NCBI GenBank assembly: GCA_963659365.1
Contig: CAVKTI010000013.1
Location: 1 to 42,771, forward strand
DNA from: W0P28-013 sp963659365
Lineage (GTDB): Bacteria; Bacteroidota; Bacteroidia; Bacteroidales; Paludibacteraceae
Reading direction: 5' to 3'
Length of the DNA: 42,771 nucleotides
Shown here: piece by piece, positions 39,341 through 42,771 of the stretch
Layout of the letters: each line of letters opens with the position of its first letter
Numbering within the stretch: position 1 is the stretch's first letter
Position numbers and translations under genes: made by a program
The notes under the pieces: generated by a model
What the model saw: the letters and a program-made list of their open reading frames with translations, nothing else
Told to the model about the DNA's origin: nothing
Database searches by the model: none

Positions 39341-42028
39341 TCAGCGTCCCGACTGCTGCACAAGGTTGCGCAACATGTCGTTGAAGTCGTTGCAGGCCAG
39401 CAGGTCTTCGAGGCAGATGTGCATACGGTAACGCCAACTGTACTTGGTGTTCGACGGCACATTGATGCGTTCGTCGTTCGGGTTTTCGCGGCGCAGTTCG
39501 GGCGACATTCCCATCAGATCTTGCCACTGGAAAATGCTCCACATGGCGGGCGAATAGAGGTGTTGCACCACAATGTCGCGGTTCACCCACCATTCGCAGA
39601 AATAGGGCGCTTCGCCCCAATGGCCGAGTTGCTGGTTGTAGAAGCGTTGTGCGGTGCCATAGTCCTCTTCCCACCAGCCGCGAATGGTGCTCATGTCGTG
39701 CGTCGATGGCGTTACCACGGAGAGATACGGTGCATCGGCTGGGTGGAAAAATTCGATTTTGTCGGTTTTGGGTGCGCGTTGAATTTCGAGGCTGAGAATG
39801 CTCAATTCGTTCATTACGGCGGTTACGCAGTGGGTCATCATGCCCAAATCTTCGCCGCAGATAAGCATATTGGTGGCGCGTTTCAGTGCGGGCAGTTTGC
39901 GCATTCCCGATTCGTACCAGCGTGCATCTTGTCGGCGGTAGAAATAATCGACATAGAGTTCGCGGAAGACATTTTTCTGCCTTTCGTCGAGGTTTTGGAA
40001 TGTGGTGAGCGCCTCCATGCCGTAGCGCGGATAGTATTGGCGACCTTCGCTGCCAGGCACTTCGAACAGCAGTACATTCGAAATCAAGTCGAACAGCCCC
40101 CATTTGACGCGCTCGGAGATTTTGCCAGCGTCGAACAGTTGCTGCACCGCCTTTTGCGACGCATATTCGGGTTTGATGCGGTAGGCGAATCCATATTCGA
40201 TGTAGAGGCAGTTTTGGCGCACCCAGTCGGCCTCTTCGCCGAAATTGTCCCACAAAATTTGGTCGGTGATGTAGGGTTTTGTAAAGCGTTCGTAGTCGAA
40301 CCACAAGCCGCGACTTTCAAATTCATCGACATAGAGCGGAATCGACGGATTCAGATAACCCATGATGCCCTCTTCGTGCGCCATCGGGATTTGCCAAATG
40401 CGGAAAAATCCGAGAATGTGGTCGATGCGGAAGGTGTCGAAGTAGCGCGACATCTGCTCGAAGCGTTTTTTCCACCAGTCGAAACCTGTGCGCTCGATGG
40501 CTTCCCAGTTGTAGGTGGGCAGTTCCCAGTTTTGCCCTTTGATGGCGAACATATCGGGCGGCGCGCCAGCCTGCATATCCATGTGGAAGAGTTCGGGGTG
40601 CGTCCAAGTGTCGCAACTATTGCGGTTTACGCCAATCGGAATGTCGCCTTTCAGCACCACGCCCAGCGAATGCGCATAGGCCACCGCCTCTTTCAGTTGC
40701 AGATGCAGATGATACTGAATGAACCAGTTGGCGGCAATCTCGTCGAACCAAGCGTGCGATGGTTTTGTTAGCGGCTCGATTTTCGCCACATCGTAGTGCG
40801 CAAAGTCGTTCCAGCGCGTGTAGTCCGAAGTGCCGAACTTGTCGCGCAAGCAGCAAAACACGGCATACGGCTTGAGCCAATGTTCGTTTTGCGCATAAAA
40901 TTCCTTGAAATTTTTATCCGTCAGAAATGCGTGTTTCTGCTCGGCGTATGCGGCTTTGGCGTATTGCAATTTGAAATTCAGCACGGGCAGAAAATCGACC
41001 AGCGGCTGCTCGTTGAGGTGCTGCTGCTCGGCTTTGCGGCGTTTTGCGAGTTCGTGCGATGCAGGCAGTCCCAGTGCGTCGAGGTTGAGAAAGAGCGGAT
41101 TGAGCGCAAAGGCCGAAATGGCGGCGTACGGCAGAATGTCGGCATCGGTGTGTGTGCCGAGCGTGTCGTTGAGCGGCAGCACCTGAATCAGTTTCAGCCC
41201 GATGCGTTTCGCCCAGTCGGCCATCAGTTTCAGGTCGGCAAAATCGCCCACGCCAAAACTGCGTTTCGAGCGCAGACTGAACACAGGAATGCTCACGCCA
41301 GCACCACGGAAAAGGTGGTCGTCGAAGCGCGCGAAAGTGTCGGTAACAACTACCAATCCGCCTTTTGCAGCCGCTGGCACAATGTGGTCGGCACCACTTT
41401 CAAAATAGCGGAACTGCTTGGTTTTCAGGTTATAAACGCCGTATTTGTAATGCACCTCGCCCGCGATTTTGCTCAAATTGGCATCGAGCGTCCAGCGCGA
41501 TGTGCCGTCGCACGCCATGGGCAGTGCCTTGGCGGTGTCCCAGTCGCCGAGCGGTGCGCCGCTGCCCACGATACAGAGCGCATCGCCACGGTCGATGAGC
41601 GGCGCTTTCACCTCGAAATGGTGCGTGGCAGTGCGTGGCTGTTTGGCCGCCACCTGCGGATAGTTCGGTTGGAGCAGCACCTCGGAGAATGGCGCAGTCA
41701 TGAAGGTGTTTTCGAGCGTCGAAACGCTGTTCCACGCGTCGATGAGCGTGATGGCGGCGTGCTTTTTCGGGTCGATACCGACGGTGCGCCCACTGCCCCA
41801 CTCTGCCGTTTCGGTCTGGGCGTTTTCGTCGCGCAGCAGATAGTGGTAGTGCAGTTCGTGCGCCGCATCGAGTTTGATGGGCAGATCGAGCCGCCAAGTT
41901 TCGCGCGGTTCAAAGTTCATCGCCACGGCTTTCGACGGATCGCCACCGCCAAGTTCGGGCAGATTGCCCACCACATACAGGCGTTGCCCCCAGTGCGTAA
42001 AATACGAAATTCGGAAATGCAGAATCAT
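39341..42028 (-). CDS. malQ: 4-alpha-glucanotransferase with two N-terminal CBM20 domains
   Basis: The product has 895 aa. Residues about 1-115 (HFRISYFTHWGQRLYVVGNL) and 125-230 (HFEVKAPLIDRGDALCIVGS) are starch-binding CBM20 modules. The GH77 domain fills the rest (IPVFSLRSKRSFGVGDFADL). Catalytic landmarks are the nucleophile Asp in FDTFRIDHILGFFRIW, the acid/base Glu in LICGEDLGMM and the third carboxylate in STHDMSTIRGWWEEDYG. It disproportionates malto-oligosaccharides in the cytosol for starch or glycogen use. The size and double CBM20 match the plant DPE2-like form common in Bacteroidota. It is monocistronic with its own promoter. Confidence 0.95.
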   Translation of the reverse strand: MILHFRISYFTHWGQRLYVVGNLPELGGGDPSKAVAMNFEPRETWRLDLPIKLDAAHELHYHYLLRDENAQTETAEWGSGRTVGIDPKKHAAITLIDAWNSVSTLENTFMTAPFSEVLLQPNYPQVAAKQPRTATHHFEVKAPLIDRGDALCIVGSGAPLGDWDTAKALPMACDGTSRWTLDANLSKIAGEVHYKYGVYNLKTKQFRYFESGADHIVPAAAKGGLVVVTDTFARFDDHLFRGAGVSIPVFSLRSKRSFGVGDFADLKLMADWAKRIGLKLIQVLPLNDTLGTHTDADILPYAAISAFALNPLFLNLDALGLPASHELAKRRKAEQQHLNEQPLVDFLPVLNFKLQYAKAAYAEQKHAFLTDKNFKEFYAQNEHWLKPYAVFCCLRDKFGTSDYTRWNDFAHYDVAKIEPLTKPSHAWFDEIAANWFIQYHLHLQLKEAVAYAHSLGVVLKGDIPIGVNRNSCDTWTHPELFHMDMQAGAPPDMFAIKGQNWELPTYNWEAIERTGFDWWKKRFEQMSRYFDTFRIDHILGFFRIWQIPMAHEEGIMGYLNPSIPLYVDEFESRGLWFDYERFTKPYITDQILWDNFGEEADWVRQNCLYIEYGFAYRIKPEYASQKAVQQLFDAGKISERVKWGLFDLISNVLLFEVPGSEGRQYYPRYGMEALTTFQNLDERQKNVFRELYVDYFYRRQDARWYESGMRKLPALKRATNMLICGEDLGMMTHCVTAVMNELSILSLEIQRAPKTDKIEFFHPADAPYLSVVTPSTHDMSTIRGWWEEDYGTAQRFYNQQLGHWGEAPYFCEWWVNRDIVVQHLYSPAMWSIFQWQDLMGMSPELRRENPNDERINVPSNTKYSWRYRMHICLEDLLACNDFNDMLRNLVQQSGR

Positions 42029-42173
42029 GATTATTCAGTTTGTAAAGTTTATAAAGTGGAAAGTCTATAAAGTGTAGAAAGTGTGTAAAGTGGTTTCTGG
42101 TTTCAAGTTTCTCAAAATTGCTACCGCAATTTTTGTTTCTATGTTTCTATGTTTATTTGGCTAATCCAACAAT

Positions 42174-42208
42174 TTGAAATTTGAAATCTGAAATCTGAAA
42201 TCTGAAAT
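42174..42208. repeat. Heptamer array TTGAAAT/CTGAAAT (5 units)
   Basis: The units are TTGAAAT x2 and CTGAAAT x3, in the malQ leader. Degenerate TATAAAG-type units (42040-42095) lie closer to the gene. Confidence 0.7.
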
Positions 42209-42215
42209 CAACTCC

Positions 42216-42246
42216 CAAAGGTAGCAATTATTTTTTAGGCAGCAAA
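42216..42246 (-). promoter_or_regulatory. malQ promoter
   Basis: On the minus strand TTTG (42243-42246) and TACCTTTG (42216-42223) have a 19-nt spacer. The leader is about 180 nt and contains a heptamer array. A second -7-like TATCTTTG lies at 42277-42284. Confidence 0.6.
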
Positions 42247-42473
42247 AAAATCGCACATTCGACTGTTTTTGCAGTACAAAGATACGGAAACAGTGGGAAA
42301 GTTTGTAAAGTGTGAAAGTTTATAAAGTTTATAAAGTTTGTAAAGTGGAAAGTGTGGAAAGTGGTTTCTGGTTTTTCAAAATTGCTGGCGCAATTTTTGT
42401 TTCTATGTTTCTAGGTTTCTGGTTGTAGCCTCTTTTCCCATTCCCCCCGAAGAGGGAAAGCCAATTGAATTAT

Positions 42474-42521
42474 TGAATTATTGAATTATTGAATCATTGA
42501 ATCATTGAGTTATTTTCCAAC
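42474..42521. repeat. Octamer array ATTGAATT (6 units)
   Basis: The units are ATTGAATT x3, ATTGAATC x2 and ATTGAGTT, in phase. They follow a TATAAAG-type repeat tract (42298-42360). Confidence 0.75.
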
Positions 42522-42628
42522 CCCCTCCGTCGCTGTTGCTCCTCGTCCCCCTATCTTTGCGCTTCGCTCCAAGCAGGGGGACAGAATCGCGTTTGTGTTG
42601 GTTTGGCGCTTTGTTTTGTTGGTCAGTT

Positions 42629-42653
42629 CGGGCGTGGCGTGCCGCGCCCCTAC
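42629..42653 (+). repeat. Dispersed palindromic element, copy 4
   Basis: CGGGCGTGGC-GT-GCCGCGCCC is followed by CTAC and TTTCACAC. Relative to copy 2, the third stem pair is changed from A-T to G-C on both arms. Confidence 0.7.
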
Positions 42654-42729
42654 TTTCACACTTTATAGACTTTATAAACTTTTTACTTTCACACTAATTT
42701 CGTCTATGCTCTATGCTCTTAAAATCTTT

Positions 42730-42764
42730 CTTGCTACTTGTATCTTGCTACTTGCTACTATTTT
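42730..42764. repeat. Heptamer array CTTGCTA (5 units)
   Basis: The units are CTTGCTA, CTTGTAT, CTTGCTA x2 and CTATTTT. They are the complement of the TAGCAAG units that straddle the BspA stop codon near 3110-3123. The 42285-42771 region holds only repeats and shows no gene. Confidence 0.7.
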
Positions 42765-42771
42765 TCATTGT

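Noticed and set aside
40796..42070. 424-codon open frame on the plus strand
   Set aside because: It is antisense to malQ and has the same shadow composition.

Overview
The window looks like a Bacteroidales (Bacteroidota) chromosome segment. Supporting signs are Bacteroidota promoters (TAnnTTTG at -7 with TTG/TTTG about 19-21 nt upstream), a complete BatA-E/MoxR/DUF58 locus, the rpmB-rpmG-DUF4295 operon beside ftsY-rimO, DUF4293, DUF2490 and BT0820-like HAD proteins, a two-CBM20 4-alpha-glucanotransferase, and a BspA-type protein with a type IX secretion-like C-terminal domain. No rRNA, tRNA or CRISPR array was recognised. I cannot name a genus.

Layout. 1-723: debris of a prophage (integrase N-terminus joined to a tape-measure N-terminus, plus a tail-assembly chaperone with a likely -1 frameshift). 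960-3119: secreted leucine-rich-repeat protein. 3642-7934 (minus): five-gene cluster built around a VTC-type polyphosphate polymerase, with DUF4956, DUF2490, a carbohydrate-binding DUF4353 lipoprotein and a small secreted protein. 8331-11078: rfbA, an alpha/beta hydrolase and rfbC. 11115-13428 (minus): DUF4293, HAD phosphatase, a small membrane protein and recR. 13538-18066: apbE, a CobW-type metallochaperone and an ABC-F ATPase. 18087-19726: AT-rich type II restriction-modification pair behind a long structured leader. 19804-29695 (minus): a small HTH protein, PAP2 phosphatase and the Bat aerotolerance operon. 29847-33816 (minus): two HU-family proteins (one fused to LysM), rimO and ftsY. 34437-35070 (minus): DUF4295, rpmG, rpmB. 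35230-39218 (minus): exopolysaccharide export (Wzc-like kinase and two Wza-like lipoproteins). 39341-42028 (minus): malQ.

How genes work together. rfbA/rfbC (dTDP-rhamnose synthesis) and the Wza/Wzc genes point to surface polysaccharide production. The Bat genes form a membrane VWA/TPR complex served by the MoxR ATPase. The VTC cluster combines a predicted cytosolic polyanion polymerase, an inner-membrane protein, an outer-membrane barrel and a surface lipoprotein, which suggests a trans-envelope system that is not well characterised.

The most unusual genome-scale feature is in the gaps. Many long intergenic stretches are built from degenerate tandem 7-bp (sometimes 8-bp) units such as CTATnnn, GTGAGnA, TCACTnn, AACCTAT, GAAATCT, GTCAATT and CTTGCTA, in both orientations. 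Four copies of a palindromic element (GGACGCAC..GTGCGTCC type) with compensatory stem changes lie among them. They resemble the heptameric STRR repeats described in cyanobacteria and often begin at or next to stop codons.
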